Shown piece after piece: positions 1-12,042 of a stretch of DNA of 64,000 nucleotides. Every line of letters begins with the position of its first letter. Position 1 is the stretch's first letter. Source of the DNA: Charina bottae (Eukaryota; Chordata; Lepidosauria; Squamata; Charinaidae). The translations under genes and the position numbers were made by a program. Under the pieces are notes generated by a model. The model worked only from the letters and a program-made list of their open reading frames with translations, did no database searches and was not told the DNA's origin. The DNA lies in contig JALMGJ010000004.1 of NCBI GenBank assembly GCA_023362775.1, positions 79,908,798 through 79,972,797 of the forward strand. The letters run 5' to 3'.

Positions 1-881
1 GTATGTTTGCCACCTTGGGATGGTTGGATATATATATGCACCAGTTAATTTTTATTTTATTACCTCCATCCCCCAAACAAAGTGCTGCAGAACCAAATTT
101 CTGCAAGGCAAAGAACAAGGAAACAAGTACTTGGTATGTAAATCTGGTCCATACATCTCTATGGCACATAAGTGAGTTACACTACTCTTATTCTTAGAAA
201 CTGTGATGGAATCATGCAAGTATTTTGGGAATATTGATTTACAATGAATCAAATTTGTGGTGCCATTGTAATAGCTACACATTTAAGTACACATGGCTAA
301 ATCTCCCACATACTGTAAGGACAAGATCTCCCACATAACTGTACTTAGTGGAAGATGCTATTGATTCCCTATTAATTAATGGAACTATTTACTGTGGCAG
401 TATAATATGCATGTGCACTTTAAATAATAAATGCAATAAACAAAATATATTGCAGAGGATTTTCATTTTGAAATGTTGCTTCAGGCTCACTTTAACTCTT
501 ACAGGAGCAAGCAAAAGAACTATAAATGCTTTCATTGTAGTAGTGGCGTAAAATGTTCACGACATACCCAGTATGGCACATTATAAACATCCATAATGTC
601 TCCTTTTTTGGATTTTGAAATATAATACCCCTAAAATAAAAACTCTCTTGACTTGAGCTTGACTCCTGATGTCTACATGACAGCATCCATGTAATTTTAT
701 TAGCAATAATATGGAAAGAGTTTGCAATTGCCTGTTTTTGATTTTTAACTTCCCAATCTAGTCTGCAATCTTGGAATTTTCTGGTGGTACCCCTTCCAAG
801 AACTAACCCAGTCTGACCCTGCTGAGATTTTTCTAGATCAGCCAAGTCTGGCTCTGTGCTATCTACTACCTACTCTGACTT
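1..881. other. AT-rich sequence, no feature recognised
   Basis: Short open frames here show no known motif, no codon bias and no similarity I recognise. I see no repeat end, no target duplication and no splice-flanked conserved block. Confidence 0.6.
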
Positions 882-981
882 GGTTGTTGTTGTTTATTTG
901 TTCAGTTCCTTCCGACTCTTTGTGACTTCATGAACCAGCCCACGCCAGAGCTTCCTGTCGACCGTCACCATCCCCATCCCC
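882..981 (-). mobile_element. RTE/BovB-like LINE, 3' end fragment
   Basis: Read on the minus strand this is the last ~100 bases of the same RTE/BovB-like family as the longer copy that starts 115 bases downstream. It has the conserved block around gactctttgtgacttcatg and ends in a TTG-rich (CAA on the minus strand) tail. Only the extreme 3' end is present, as expected of a 5'-truncated insertion or of a local duplication of the neighbouring copy's end. It has no coding capacity. Confidence 0.7.
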
Positions 982-1095
982 TTGTTCACAGTGCACATCA
1001 CTGGTCATTTTGTATGGCTTTGCCTGTTGCTCAGTTTGATGGGTCTTATATTGTGGAGCCAACTGTGTGTATATGTCTGTCTGTGTGTGTCAACC

Positions 1096-1860
1096 ATTTG
1101 TTGTTTATTCGTTCAGTCGCTTCCGACTCTTGGTGACTTCATGGACCAGCCCACGCCAGAGCTTCCTGTCGGCCATCACCATCCCCAGCTCCCCCATGGT
1201 TGAGTCCGTCACCTCCAGAATATCATCCATCCATCTTGCCCTTGGTCGGTCCCTCTTCTTTTTGCCTTCCACTTTCCCTAGCATCAGCATCTTCTCCAGG
1301 GTATCCTGTCTTCTCATTATGTGGCCAAAGTACTTCAGTTTTGCCTTTAATATCATTCCCTCAAGTGAGCAGTCTGGTTTTATTTCCTGGAGTATGGACT
1401 GGTTTGATCTTCTTGCAGTCCAAGGCACTCTCAGAATTTTCCTCCAACACCACAGTTCAAAAGCATCTATCTTCCTTCGCTCAGCCTTCCTTATGGTCCA
1501 GCTCTCGCAGCCATAGGTTACTACGGGGAATACCATTGCTTTGACTATGCGGACCTTTGTTGTCAGTGTGAGGTCTCTGCTCTTAACTATTTTATCAAGA
1601 TTTGTCATTGCTCTCCTCCCAAGAAGTAGACGTCTTCTGATTTCCTGGCTGCAGTCAGCGTCTTCAGTAATCTTTGCACCTTGAAATACAAAGTCTGTCA
1701 CTGCCTCCACTTTTTCTCCCTCTATTTGACAGTTATCAATCAAGCAACCCAGCTTTTGCACTTTCTTCTTTCACCTTCATCATAATGCTCCTCAGCTCCT
1801 CCTCTCTTTCAGCCATCAAAGTGGTATCATACTCTGACATGGTAATCCTAGCTAACTCAC
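1096..1860 (-). mobile_element. RTE/BovB-like LINE, 5'-truncated
   Basis: A minus-strand RTE-clade LINE whose 3' end faces left (TTG-rich at 1096-1110). It keeps the end of the reverse-transcriptase region and the C-terminal domain. Compared with the copy at 28853-30285 it lacks about 36-40 bases at ~1744, and the catalytic YADD box is destroyed near 1826-1840 (the frame reads SEYDTTLMAE where the other copy has RYADDTTLMAE). Similarity to the other copy stops at ~1860, so most of the element is missing. Confidence 0.85.
1105..1761 (-). pseudogene. RTE/BovB-like ORF2 C-terminal fragment
   Basis: The 218-codon open frame covers the C-terminal part of an RTE/BovB-type polyprotein, downstream of the polymerase catalytic centre. 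Recognisable blocks in order are AMTNLDKIVKSRD, YGCESWT, DAFELWCWRKILRVPWTARR, NQSILQEI, LKYFGHIMRR and RARWMDDI. These are the usual thumb and C-terminal motifs of the family. The start methionine is only the first in the surviving frame. The endonuclease and the fingers and palm are absent, and the upstream sequence is deleted and frame-shifted, so this is a dead fragment. Confidence 0.85.
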
Positions 1861-2439
1861 TATTAAAATAAGCAATATACAGCATCAAAGACAAAAGAAA
1901 GAAAAAAATCAAGAATCAAGGAAATTAGGAAAATTGCAATAGTTGGGGTTTGGATAGTTTAAGCCATATAATTTAGGCCTGGTGCATGGTTTTGGTATTA
2001 CCAGTGCAATCTTCTTGCTTTGCTTTGGGTAGAAAGTACATAGCTGCTGATTAATAGGCTGGTTTTACTTACTTGCACTAAAGGTTGCAGCAATGGACAG
2101 GGTGTCTTTTTTATTATTATTAACAACACTATTAGTTTTCTTTCACTGTAGTCTTATACAGTATATTCTAATACCATTCTTTCCTATGCTGTAGTTTGTA
2201 CTCTTCTGTACATCTGTACATTCTGTATAACTGTTGGTACTGGGTACCGCATTGGATCAGATTAGTCCAGTCCAAAAATTGGATTCTGTGCTCTCCACTG
2301 GGGAATTCCAGAAGGAATTTTGGTCTTTGGCTTTGTCATCCCAACATAGATCTGAGGAAGCCATGATTGCCACATTCAAGTCAGAGAATAAGCCACATTG
2401 TTATATGCAATGTCAGCTCCCATGCCTCAAGTCCCCAAA
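1861..2439. other. No feature recognised
   Basis: AT-rich sequence between the LINE and the palindromic PLE. No coding or repeat signature was seen. Confidence 0.55.
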
Positions 2440-2677
2440 ACATGTGTTCACAGTCTGTAGCTTGAATCATGTCAACTGGATTTCTATTTTCTCAGTGGAA
2501 ACGTTTCGCTCCTTATCCAAGGAGCTTCTTCAGTCCAAAGAAGAACTGAAGAAGCTCCTTGGATAAGGAGCGAAACGTTTCCACTGAGAAAATAGAAATC
2601 CAGTTGACATGATTTAAGCTACAGACTGTTCCACCTGGATGACTGAGAACCTTCATCGACATGTGTTCACAGTCTGT
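2440..2677. mobile_element. Palindromic PLE-1 remnant with target duplication
   Basis: Two copies of the PLE-1 3' end lie head-to-head. The left arm (~2455-2537) is antisense and the right arm (~2545-2658) is sense, meeting at a short AT-rich centre. Both arms carry the motif CTGAAGA, a GCTCCTT/AAGGAGC hairpin, then GAAAC. The sequence acatgtgttcacagtctgt occurs at 2440-2458 and again at 2659-2677. It is a candidate target-site duplication of up to 19 bp, though its inner bases may be element sequence. The right arm also has the family's final segment (cctggatgactgagaacc). No coding sequence remains. Confidence 0.8.
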
Positions 2678-5600
2678 GTCCTAGGGAATTTATGCAGCTT
2701 CCAAAGTGTTTCATGTTCTCCCTCCCCCGTACTAAGCTGCTGTTGACTTTTTGCATTCAGTAACAATTAAAGGTATTCATTTAAGCCTACATGATGTGGA
2801 GAAGTATAGATGAGAGAGAAATTTGTAGACAGGAGGAATTAATGGGGTTTAAGAAAAATGTAATTTTTATTCTGGACACACACCGTTTTTGTTTTGTCCT
2901 TTTCCATTTGCTTCTTACCTCTGCTCACATGCACAGGTAAGAAACAAATTCTACACAATCTGCCTCTCCAAGTCTAAAGTAAAATGTGGCTATTAGGAAC
3001 GAAGGTTTGGGACTCTGGTAGCAAGTTTCTTGTTCATATTACGATACTCTGTCCATGGGCCTGTAGCATCTACCAGCCTCCTGGCCTATTATGATTTTAC
3101 TTTAATATTAATGATTTATGAAAAAAGAAAATCCAACTTGTATTTTTTTAAAAAAATATGTAGCTTATTATCTGTAAATGTTTCAGCATTACACCCAAAA
3201 ATTACATTTGCACCAGCAAATCGTAGTGAAAAGTTACTGCTATACTTGATAGTAGGTAACATTTGTAAAAGTTTTCTAGGAAAGTTTGCATATTACACAT
3301 GTTTTCATGGTCTTATATTTAGCTTATCTTGTTTAACATCCTTTCTTATTGTCATGCCACCCAAAATCTTAAGTTTTACCAAAACTAATACACATTTGCT
3401 CAAGTCAGTATTTTTAGTACGCTTTTTTATTGTAGTACTATATTGGATACACTCCTATTTCCTTCGTTCAGAATTAGGTCAGCAATTGTAAATTGCATTT
3501 ACATTATATATTTATATTATTTTTCTTTCTCTGAGAGTTAGGAAAATGCATACAACCAGCCACAACAGCTCTGTGAAATATTCAGTTAAGGGAAAATGTG
3601 AGTCTGAAATGCAGGTCTCCCCTCTCTTACCCATTATCCATTCTTTTCCACTATGGAGGGCTGTCTCTCATAATTGAAAAACTGAAAAATAGTCAGTCAC
3701 ACTTTTCTATGTATTCCTTTAACAATACATATTTAACCAAGATAAATGTTTATTCAAAATGTATATATCTAGGATGAAAGTCTTAATAAACTAAAGACTG
3801 GTGAGAGAGAACAATAGAAGAGTCTAATATTTACATTGCAGGTTGTAATTTTTTTCAGAATTGGTCTAAATACCTTGAGAGCCCTCTTGGGCTTGTCAAC
3901 CCTGGTTTCTCCTGCTGGTATTGAAATTAGTTTGAGCACCTGGATCAAACCAGTGGCTTTAAATCAGAAACCTGTTTAGGAGCTATTTACAGACTCATGT
4001 ACTTTTTGAGTGTTCCAGGAATCAGGATTTGATTCATGGAACTCTAGACATTTTGATTAAGCAAAATTCTATTTGGGACTAAAAAATTTGTTACAATCTT
4101 TGGCAAAGTCTCTAGTTAATTTGCTACAGTTCTAGTATATAGGAAGAATGTTTTCATATTTTCTTCCAAGACTCCAATGTTGCAACCACAGACTTGCTTG
4201 AGATTCTATGGATGACATCTTGGAAATTACATGCAAATATCTGCTTTGTTTTTTCATTCAGAGCAAATTTCACATTTATTCCAAGTATTCCTTTAGGTCA
4301 TGTTTGGAGATATGTATGTTGTAATTTAATACATATGGAAAACTCAGGATTTTAGAAAGTTGCCTTATGCTGTGCCATCATGTTTTATCAATTCTACTGT
4401 TTTAACTCACAACTTTCATCCATGTTGGGGTATTTTAAAATTGAATTTGAGGCATAGGGCACCCCAGTTTTCATCAGGAATGCAGTGCTCAAGGAAGACA
4501 GATTTAAGCCCTTGCCTTTCAACCACAAAGTGCTGGAAATGTCACCCTCTATAGTATAACAATTATTTGTAGGAAAACGTCTTTAAACATGACATTTTTA
4601 GATTTATTTTTGAGTCCTGCAAGAAATAAGTGCAGTATCTCAGCAACTCGGTACAGTTGCTATTTGGGGAAGAATATCAAATTCTATAAGGGTTATGGAA
4701 GGGATCTGATGCACCTACATTTCTTATGAGGCAAAAATTAACAATGACTCCTAGTGAAAATCCAAGCAAATTCATGCATAATCACAATAATCCTCTGATT
4801 GGTATCTGGTCCCACAAATGAAGCAGGCTATACTCTGGATTTGGTATTCTGTTTGGTAAAATCTAGCAACTGAAGGTTGTAGAAGTTCTCGGAACATCCA
4901 GTGTCATATATAGAATACTCTCTGTTTAGTTTTAGATTAACATCTGCTAAAAAATCTCTGGAGCACTAGACAAAATAGTCCAGTCCAGGCATCTGATGGA
5001 TGTAAATGGTTATTTTGATGCTGCTGGGGAGTCTCTTGCCTCATTTGTCAGTGGTATCATTAAAGTACTGACTGATATATGGAACATGGAAATGCCGATT
5101 ACCTCTCCTAAGCATCCCTTCCCTCAAGCTAAATGAGTAGCAATGGTGTCTCAAGCCTGTTAACCTTTGCATTTTGTGCTTTAAAATACCCACCAAAATG
5201 CAGAAAAAACAACTCTAAAGAGGTCAGCTCTGCCTAATCTGGGGGCTTTAGACCAGAAATCGGATACTGAGGCCATATGAGACTGCAGATGTGAAGGTTG
5301 CTCACTCATGCTCTAAAGTATCAGATGAACAGTTTAAAGGTGTTCTTGGATGGGCCATTGTCATTTAATCTCACATGTGGCTTTAGTGGTTAGAAGTATC
5401 TTTTCAGAGCAGTATTATATGCCAATTATTACCCTATCTGGACAAAGATAATCTTACACTATTTATTCATGGTCTGGATTATAAATCAACCTGTCTTTGA
5501 AAAACTATCCAGAAACTTCTGTTAGTCAGAAATAGAATTATTAGCTATTAACTGGAACTGGTAGCTAAAATTATATTATGACATTGATTTGCCATTCTCA

Positions 5601-7662
5601 ATAACTGCCAGACTGTTCCTGGGGCCAATTCAAAGCACTCATTTTAATCCATAAATTCCTTACTTTTGTATGGTCATCTTATCTAAAACATAGTCTTCTG
5701 TATCTTCTATTCATAGTAAGACCATCAGTTATACTATTATACTATAATAGTTATACTATTCCATCTTGAAAACTTTCCCAGTGAGGCTTACATAGTAATT
5801 ATAACCTACATGATGGTCTTTTCAAAAGTTGGTAAGGAACATTTAAGAATTATGTTGGTGTGCTTAAGTCATTATACTGTTTTACTTTGCTGCTTCTGCT
5901 TTTATCTTGCTTTTATTTTATTATGTGCTTTTTTTGGTCATTTCTATTAGTTTGTATGATAGGTTTATTACTTAATTTAACTGTATACTGTCCAGGGAAT
6001 TTCACTATTGAGCAGTTTAAAAATGTGGTAAACAAACAAAATAATCCTAGAAAAAAACAACCTGTCTGATTCTTGAAGAATTATATATTTGAATTTTATA
6101 TTAGTGGTATATGCATATGCATTTGTATATGTATATATTCCAATATTGATTTCTTTTTTATGTGCTTTCCATCTTATATTTTAGAGGAAAAAGGAGGAAA
6201 AAGAGGAAAAAGAAAGACTTCACATTATAGAAGTGACTGTGTTTTTCTTTTAACTATCCAGCCAGAAACATTTTAGAAAACTAGAAGATTTCATTATGAT
6301 TTAATAGCATTCATATTTGTCAACATTTTATTAAAAGTGGGAGGTTGTGCTGTTTCATGATTGGAAGAAGTGAGAATAGCTTTGACTAGTCCCCCTCTGC
6401 TTTTAGAACCTCTATGTATTGGCATATTTATACCTTCTTTTCCTGTGGCCTTTGGTTTATGGAACTGTTTCATCAATGCTTGCATTAATGCACTAGCAAA
6501 ATGAAGATAGACAAACGATCATGGCAAAGCAATAAAAGCCACACATTACTGTCTGCCTCTACCGGAAGAGCTATATTCTAGCCTCACCTTGTAAATTGTA
6601 GCCATTTTAAAATTACATACATATATTTTACTGGCAGGTTCCTTGGACACAAATAACCTTTGAAATGACACTTGCCAAAGATCAACAGATGCAGTAAAGC
6701 TTGAACAGAGTTTTCTGATCTTTGGTCTTGATATGTCTGCTGTGTTACCAGTCATAGTTTAGGAAGTTGTAGAATCATTGAACTGCATTAAATGCCTTAA
6801 TGTTTCACCATATTACCATGACATTGTGGTAATATAGTAAAGTATTAAGTTTGGCTGTCCAGTTGTGCATTCTGACTATAACCATTCTTCAGATACTCAC
6901 TATTGGATTAGGTTATTTTATCCAACCCTTTGCCATAAATATGAGAATTCAGCTGTCCAAAAACAATTGCTACTTAATAACCTCCCTACCAACTATAAGC
7001 AGCTACCTATATTTTTCTGTAGAGGCTGTTTAGAATCATTTGAACTGCTAAAAACAATTGCTATCAGGCAACACAAAGCCTGTGTTTATTATGGCATGTT
7101 TATCATGGAAAAAAACTGATTCATAATTCACCATTAATAAAATGTTGCCTTGTAATTAGACTGGCTATTAAGGCTATCTGTACATATGTGTACATACATA
7201 AACCTGCTCCAGAACAGTTGGGCACTTTGAGATGAGAATTTTAATTATATTCTGCTGAGCTTAAGGCAAAACTGATATTTTCTAAGAGGATTATTTATTT
7301 TATTAGTTATTATGCTAAGCATGGGTAGCTTAGCATATGAGTAACTTATCGGTAACTGAATAATATATAGATCAAAGCATTGCCAGCAGACCTTTCATTC
7401 AAACATCAATGTAATTTTTAAAAGAAAACCTAATATTTTATAGTGCTTTCAAGTCTTCAGACTACTTTGAATCCCTTATCTTCAAATACACAGCACTTTA
7501 AACATAAATAGAAAGTATCAGTTTTTGCAGACTGCCTCTTTATCCCTCTGAATTACCAAATCCTCAAAAACCTTCAGGAATGTTCATATTCAGATTTGGT
7601 CTGCTGCTGAGGAATTCTGTATGAATTTTGTATGAACCACTTCCTTGATTCTGCACATCTCT
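2678..7662. other. About 5 kb with no recognised gene or element
   Basis: Uniform AT-rich sequence. Frames such as 3030-3491 lack recognisable domains. A small self-complementary stretch near 5728-5760 (repeated tatactat) and alternating TATGCA around 6110-6140 are the only local structures noticed. It may hold old, unrecognisable repeats. Confidence 0.5.
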
Positions 7663-7686
7663 AGAGGGAGGGAGGGAGGGAGGGAG
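7663..7686. repeat. (GGGA)n microsatellite
   Basis: About six GGGA units form a short purine-rich array in otherwise ordinary sequence. Confidence 0.9.
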
Positions 7687-8769
7687 ATTAAAAACACACA
7701 ATCCATGCAAAAGCAGCAGATGTAGTGGACAAAAAGCAATTCAGTGGGCAAGTAGGTATGGATACAGATGAAGGTTTCTGTTAAAAGCACTGTTGGCACA
7801 TTAATTTAAATTTTATGTTTGGAACAGCACTAAAAGTATCATGGCTGTAAAATAAAAAGCCAAGAGCAGTCTTGTGGGCAGGCTGTATGTGTGCAGCTGA
7901 CAAATGAAAAAGAAAACAAAACATTTCAGCTAGATTTCCAAATCTGGTAAGATTTATTACAGAGCATCATTCTTCTAAAAAGACAGCTATACTCTTTCTA
8001 TTGAAATCACCATAAGGCAGGGAATTGCAATACAACATCCAAAGGAGCCATACATTTGCAACATTTATAATTGATGCCCTCAGAATTACAACTTTTCTAA
8101 AAAAAATGCCCCAAATGAAATAAGAGTACCAAAGTTTGCAAATCTTGAAATCTCAAGGCTAGGATAACTAATTGTAAGGCATTATGCAGGTCCTTGGCTT
8201 GTTTGGTAAGACAGAAAAATATATAAAAGACATCGAAATAAATATTTGAATATACAATCAGCCATTCCATATAACTATATTAGAAATTTGGGCTTCAGTC
8301 CACCTATTTATAAGGTTTTAGAATTGTTCTCATTTTAAAAGCTTCACTCAACTATAATAAATATATAAACCTTAAATTTGATACTCATATTTTGTCTTGT
8401 TCAAAAATTACTTAACTAATTACAGTCTGTAATAAATATTAGAAATTCAGGGAACAGTATGATTTTTCCAATTATTTTTAAAAAATTGAAATATTTGAAA
8501 TCCTTTTCAAATAATCAGAACAAACTACCCTCATCTCTGTCTCGCCAAGTGAAGCATAGCACTAAACTTGGTATTCAAACATACAATGGTTTCTCTTTAA
8601 TGTTTTTATCTCATTTTTGTCATAAATGATACACACAAACTCTTTCAATTTGATGCATTTAGAGCTATGACACTTATTTATCATAGCCCATCATTGCACA
8701 TTTGTCTCTTCTGAATTATCTTTGTTTTTATTTGTTTTTGTTATTGTTCAGAAACTTTCTGAGCTTGAT
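7687..8769. other. No feature recognised
   Basis: AT-rich sequence between two microsatellites. No coding or repeat signature was seen. Confidence 0.5.
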
Positions 8770-8855
8770 TATATCTATATCTATATCTATATCTATATCT
8801 ATATCTATATCTATATCTATATCTATATCTATATCTATATCTATATCTATATATC
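8770..8855. repeat. (ATCTAT)n hexanucleotide array
   Basis: About fourteen near-perfect copies of the hexamer (equivalently TATATC). The uniform units indicate a young or actively slipping microsatellite. Confidence 0.97.
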
Positions 8856-9735
8856 AGTGACTTTATATGTAATAGGAATGCTGTTTAATAAAAATCTGGG
8901 TTGTGCTTTAGTACACCAAATACTTATTAAATATGATACTTTTTTACACTGGTTATACTTACTTAACTCATAGTTTTTAAACTTTCATTTCAATATTTCT
9001 CATAATCAAGAATAGAAATGATCGTTCAGATATACAACTCAGTAATATTAGGGATAAAAAAATCTAAAGTTGTATAATTGCATAAAATATTTGTGTTTTT
9101 ATTTTTGTAAAAGTTTTCCATACAGTATGTCATAAACAAATAGAAACAAGTTAATGGCCTCAAATATCAAGTTGAGGTCTGTTTGCTTAAGTATTAAGTG
9201 ATCAAGCAAATTTGTTGTATTCCTTGAAAGAGTTTCAAGAAATTATGTGATTTCATTCTTATGAGACACCTCCTGGCTAAAATGAAGAATTGTTGATTAC
9301 ATTATTAACATTCCCCAATCTATAAGACTAAAATGGCTAAATCCAAGCATGCTGTGGATTTTTTAATGCATATTCCAGTGATACTTTTGGGTGGCCTCCA
9401 GCCAAGTAAATAAAGGGTTGAAGCTTTAGACTGCTTCTGATAAAGTTATATTAAGGAGACAGCAGTGATGGCAGACAGCTGTTTCAACAATCCCTGTTAC
9501 TAGCCAATGATCAACAATAATGTGTTGAATCTTTTTCCTATAAACACTACATTCTCACCTCTTTTGATGGGAATGTGACTAGAATTAAGAAAGGAAAATT
9601 TAGACTCTAATTCAAATGAGAATTAGAAATCCAATGCTATTGCTAGAGAAGCTCAGTGTACTTTGCATTGTTATTTTTGTTTTGCTATATGAGGAGTTAG
9701 GTGGAGTAATTTTTCTTCTTATAAAATTAGTGTGG
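8856..9735. other. No feature recognised
   Basis: AT-rich sequence up to the target duplication of the next PLE. Nothing recognisable was seen. Confidence 0.5.
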
Positions 9736-10744
9736 TCTAGAATGCAGACTGTGGGTTGAATCATGTCAACTGGATTTCTATTTTCTCAGTAGAAACGTTT
9801 CACTCCTTATCCAAGGAGCTTCTTCAGTCTGAGTAAAGTTAGTAAGGGAATCCTTAAATATGTTTCTAGGGTGGCTGTGTGACCTTGCACCTGGGGCTAG
9901 GTCATGGTTATTTTGAGATGTTTATTTCTAAGTCCCTTTATCATCTAAAGGAGGATCGTTAAGATTACCCTGCTGTTGTTGAGCTTGTGAAATGGTCTTA
10001 ATCTTCCTAGGCACAGAAGACAAAGCAGGAAGGAAGATAGGGGAAAGGTTGTGCCTGAGGCCCCCACCTCTATTCAAGGAAGGATTTTCCAAGTTGGCAT
10101 AAATGGATTCCTTGACCCCTCTCTCAAACCACCTATCTTCTCTGTCTAAAATGTGAACATTAATGTCCTCAAATGAGTGCCCTTTTTCCTTTAGATGAAG
10201 ATAAACTGCTGACTCTGGTCCTGTGGTGTTACTTCTCCTGTGTTGGGCCATCCTCCTGTACAAAGGTTGTTTGGTTTCTCTTTGAAACCTTTGTACAGGA
10301 GGATGGCCCAACACAGGAGAAGTAAGTGGTGCCTATTCATTTATGCCAACTTGGAAAATCCTTCTTTGAATAGAGGTGTGGGCCTCAGGCACAACCTTTC
10401 CCCTATCTTCCTTCCTGCTTTGTCTTCTGTGCCTAGGAAGATTAAGACCATTTCGCAAGCTCAACAACAGCAGGGTAATCTTAACGATTCTCTTTTAGAT
10501 GATAAAGGGACTTAGAAATAAACATCTCAAAATAACCATGACCTAGCCCCAGGTGCAAGGTCACACAGCCACCCTAGAAACATATTTAAGGATTCCCTTA
10601 CTAACTTTACTCAGACTGAAGAAGCTCCTTAGATAAGGAGTGAAACGTTTCTACTGAGAAAAAAGAAATCCAGTTGACATGATTCAAGCCACAGACTGTT
10701 CCACCTGGATGACTGAGAACCTTCATTGACATCTAGAATGCAGA
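9736..10744. mobile_element. Palindromic PLE-1 copy with 13-bp target duplication
   Basis: The element (9749-10731) lies between tctagaatgcaga at 9736-9748 and the same 13 bases at 10732-10744. The left arm (to ~10267) is antisense PLE-1 from the GIY-YIG region to the 3' end. The right arm (from ~10289) is the same region in sense. A ~21-base spacer separates them. The right arm lacks about 160 bp that the left arm has: after agaagtaa it jumps almost directly to the segment beginning atttatgccaac. The hammerhead-like motif occurs in both arms (about 9795-9835 minus, 10612-10655 plus). This is one insertion event in fold-back form, not two insertions. Confidence 0.88.
9928..10314 (-). pseudogene. 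PLE-1 C-terminal (GIY-YIG end) fragment, antisense arm
   Basis: The 128-codon frame ends with the C-terminus of the PLE-1 polyprotein. It includes LLYRRMAQHRRSN (end of the GIY-YIG nuclease), HLKEKGHSFEDINVHILDR and the tail ending LDDKGT. Its first ~20 residues are read through the fold-back centre and are not native. It is informative because it shows glutamate, not a stop, at the position where the long PLE-1 copy at 18.6-20.6 kb has its nonsense codon. A second, internally deleted copy of the same end is read on the plus strand at about 10297-10515. Confidence 0.8.
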
Positions 10745-11950
10745 GTATTGTAATAATTCTTGCTACCAAATGTATTTTTGGAAAGGTAGATTAGTTTTGA
10801 GTTCATAGGGGTACCATTTTCTATTTGTCTATTAAATTCATTTAAGTGCTTCGTGAATTGTGCAATTTATTTGTGTGTGTGTGTAAATGTATCTCATAAC
10901 AATATTACAATACAAAGATTAACCCAGCAATTTCTCAACTACAGCTATTAACACCAAATCCCATTAGAGGCTGGTAAGAACAGGAGTTCAACTTTGAGAA
11001 CCATTAGCTAAAGATACAAACACATGCACAGCACATGTGTTGTGCTGCAACACAGCACAACATAAGCACAGACTTATGTTGAAATAAAATGGAATATGTG
11101 TTATATTAGCCAAATATTTAATTACCATACAGATTACATGTATTGGGTTCTTCAGAGAGGTCAGAGAATAGTTCAATTAACAAGAGTACTATTTCCTTGA
11201 GAAAATAGAATTTTTAGCATAAAAGTAACAAGTGACTTTGAAGCCTTGCAACATCCACTCAGCTATCAAGCCTAAAATTTGTGTTGTCAAAACATAAGCC
11301 TGCAAATGTCTTTATGCTTTAGTGTTTATTTCCCAATGATGACTATTTAATATCATTATACAGATGTGTATTGTGAATCTAGAATAAGTATTCTCATAGT
11401 AATTTGTAGAATAAAAAATAGTCTAATGAGGTTTCTCTGCTAACTTCAGCAAGGCGAAAATAGAATCTGTCTTAACAAAATTTTCTGATGAGTATTTTAA
11501 GACAAGTATGTGCTAAGTATAACTGACATTTCAAAATGACCCTCCAGAAAAAAATATTTTATATAAAAATGATGTAATGATGTTACTGAAGGTGAAACGT
11601 TGGACTGAAGCCTACATTAAATTTATCATCAATTAATGGATGTCACCAAATCTTATTATATTTTTTGTGATTCTTAATAAAAATTCTTCCAAAAGAAAAT
11701 TATATTACATTGTTTAGAGAGAAGCAAGCCGTGTCTTTGAATTTTTCTACCTTAAATGTGTATACTTTGTCTCTTACAGGACTGCATCTTATCCATAAAT
11801 GGGTATTGAACAAAAGCATATATTGTCTGTTACTTGAAAGCTATAAAGACTTTTGTAGCCTTGTCTAATTTTATTCTTTCCCCTTTAGTTTTAGTTGATT
11901 AGAAGCAATCAATATTTATAACTAAAACTAAAAATACTAGATGTTAGAAA
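10745..11950. other. No feature recognised
   Basis: AT-rich spacer with a short GT run near 10872-10884. No coding signature or repeat end was seen. Confidence 0.5.
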
Positions 11951-11999
11951 GTGAATAGTATTGGGGAGTCTTTGGTGCTCTCTGAGCCTTCTTGTTTTC

Positions 12000-12042
12000 A
12001 TGCAGACGTTTCATTGCCAGGCTAGGCAACATCTTCAGTGTG
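12000..12042 (-). ncRNA. Hammerhead-ribozyme-like motif, PLE-2
   Basis: On the minus strand the order is CTGAAGA, stem TTGCC/GGCAA with a 6-base loop, then TGAAACGTC. These match the hammerhead core boxes CUGANGA and GAAA. Stem III would be two base pairs (AC/GU) with cleavage after the C of GUC. Stem I can form between TTTTC upstream and GAAAA downstream, across an internal loop. Hammerhead motifs with minimal stem III are known in Penelope-like elements; activity here is inferred, not shown. Confidence 0.7.

Noticed and set aside
8722..8973. Open frame of alternating Ile-Tyr residues
   Set aside because: It is the translation of the (ATCTAT)n array, with no other coding evidence.
11588..11625. 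gtgaaacgttggactgaag, resembling PLE ribozyme boxes
   Set aside because: The GAAACGTT and CTGAAG pieces are in the wrong order and no stem II or PLE sequence surrounds them.
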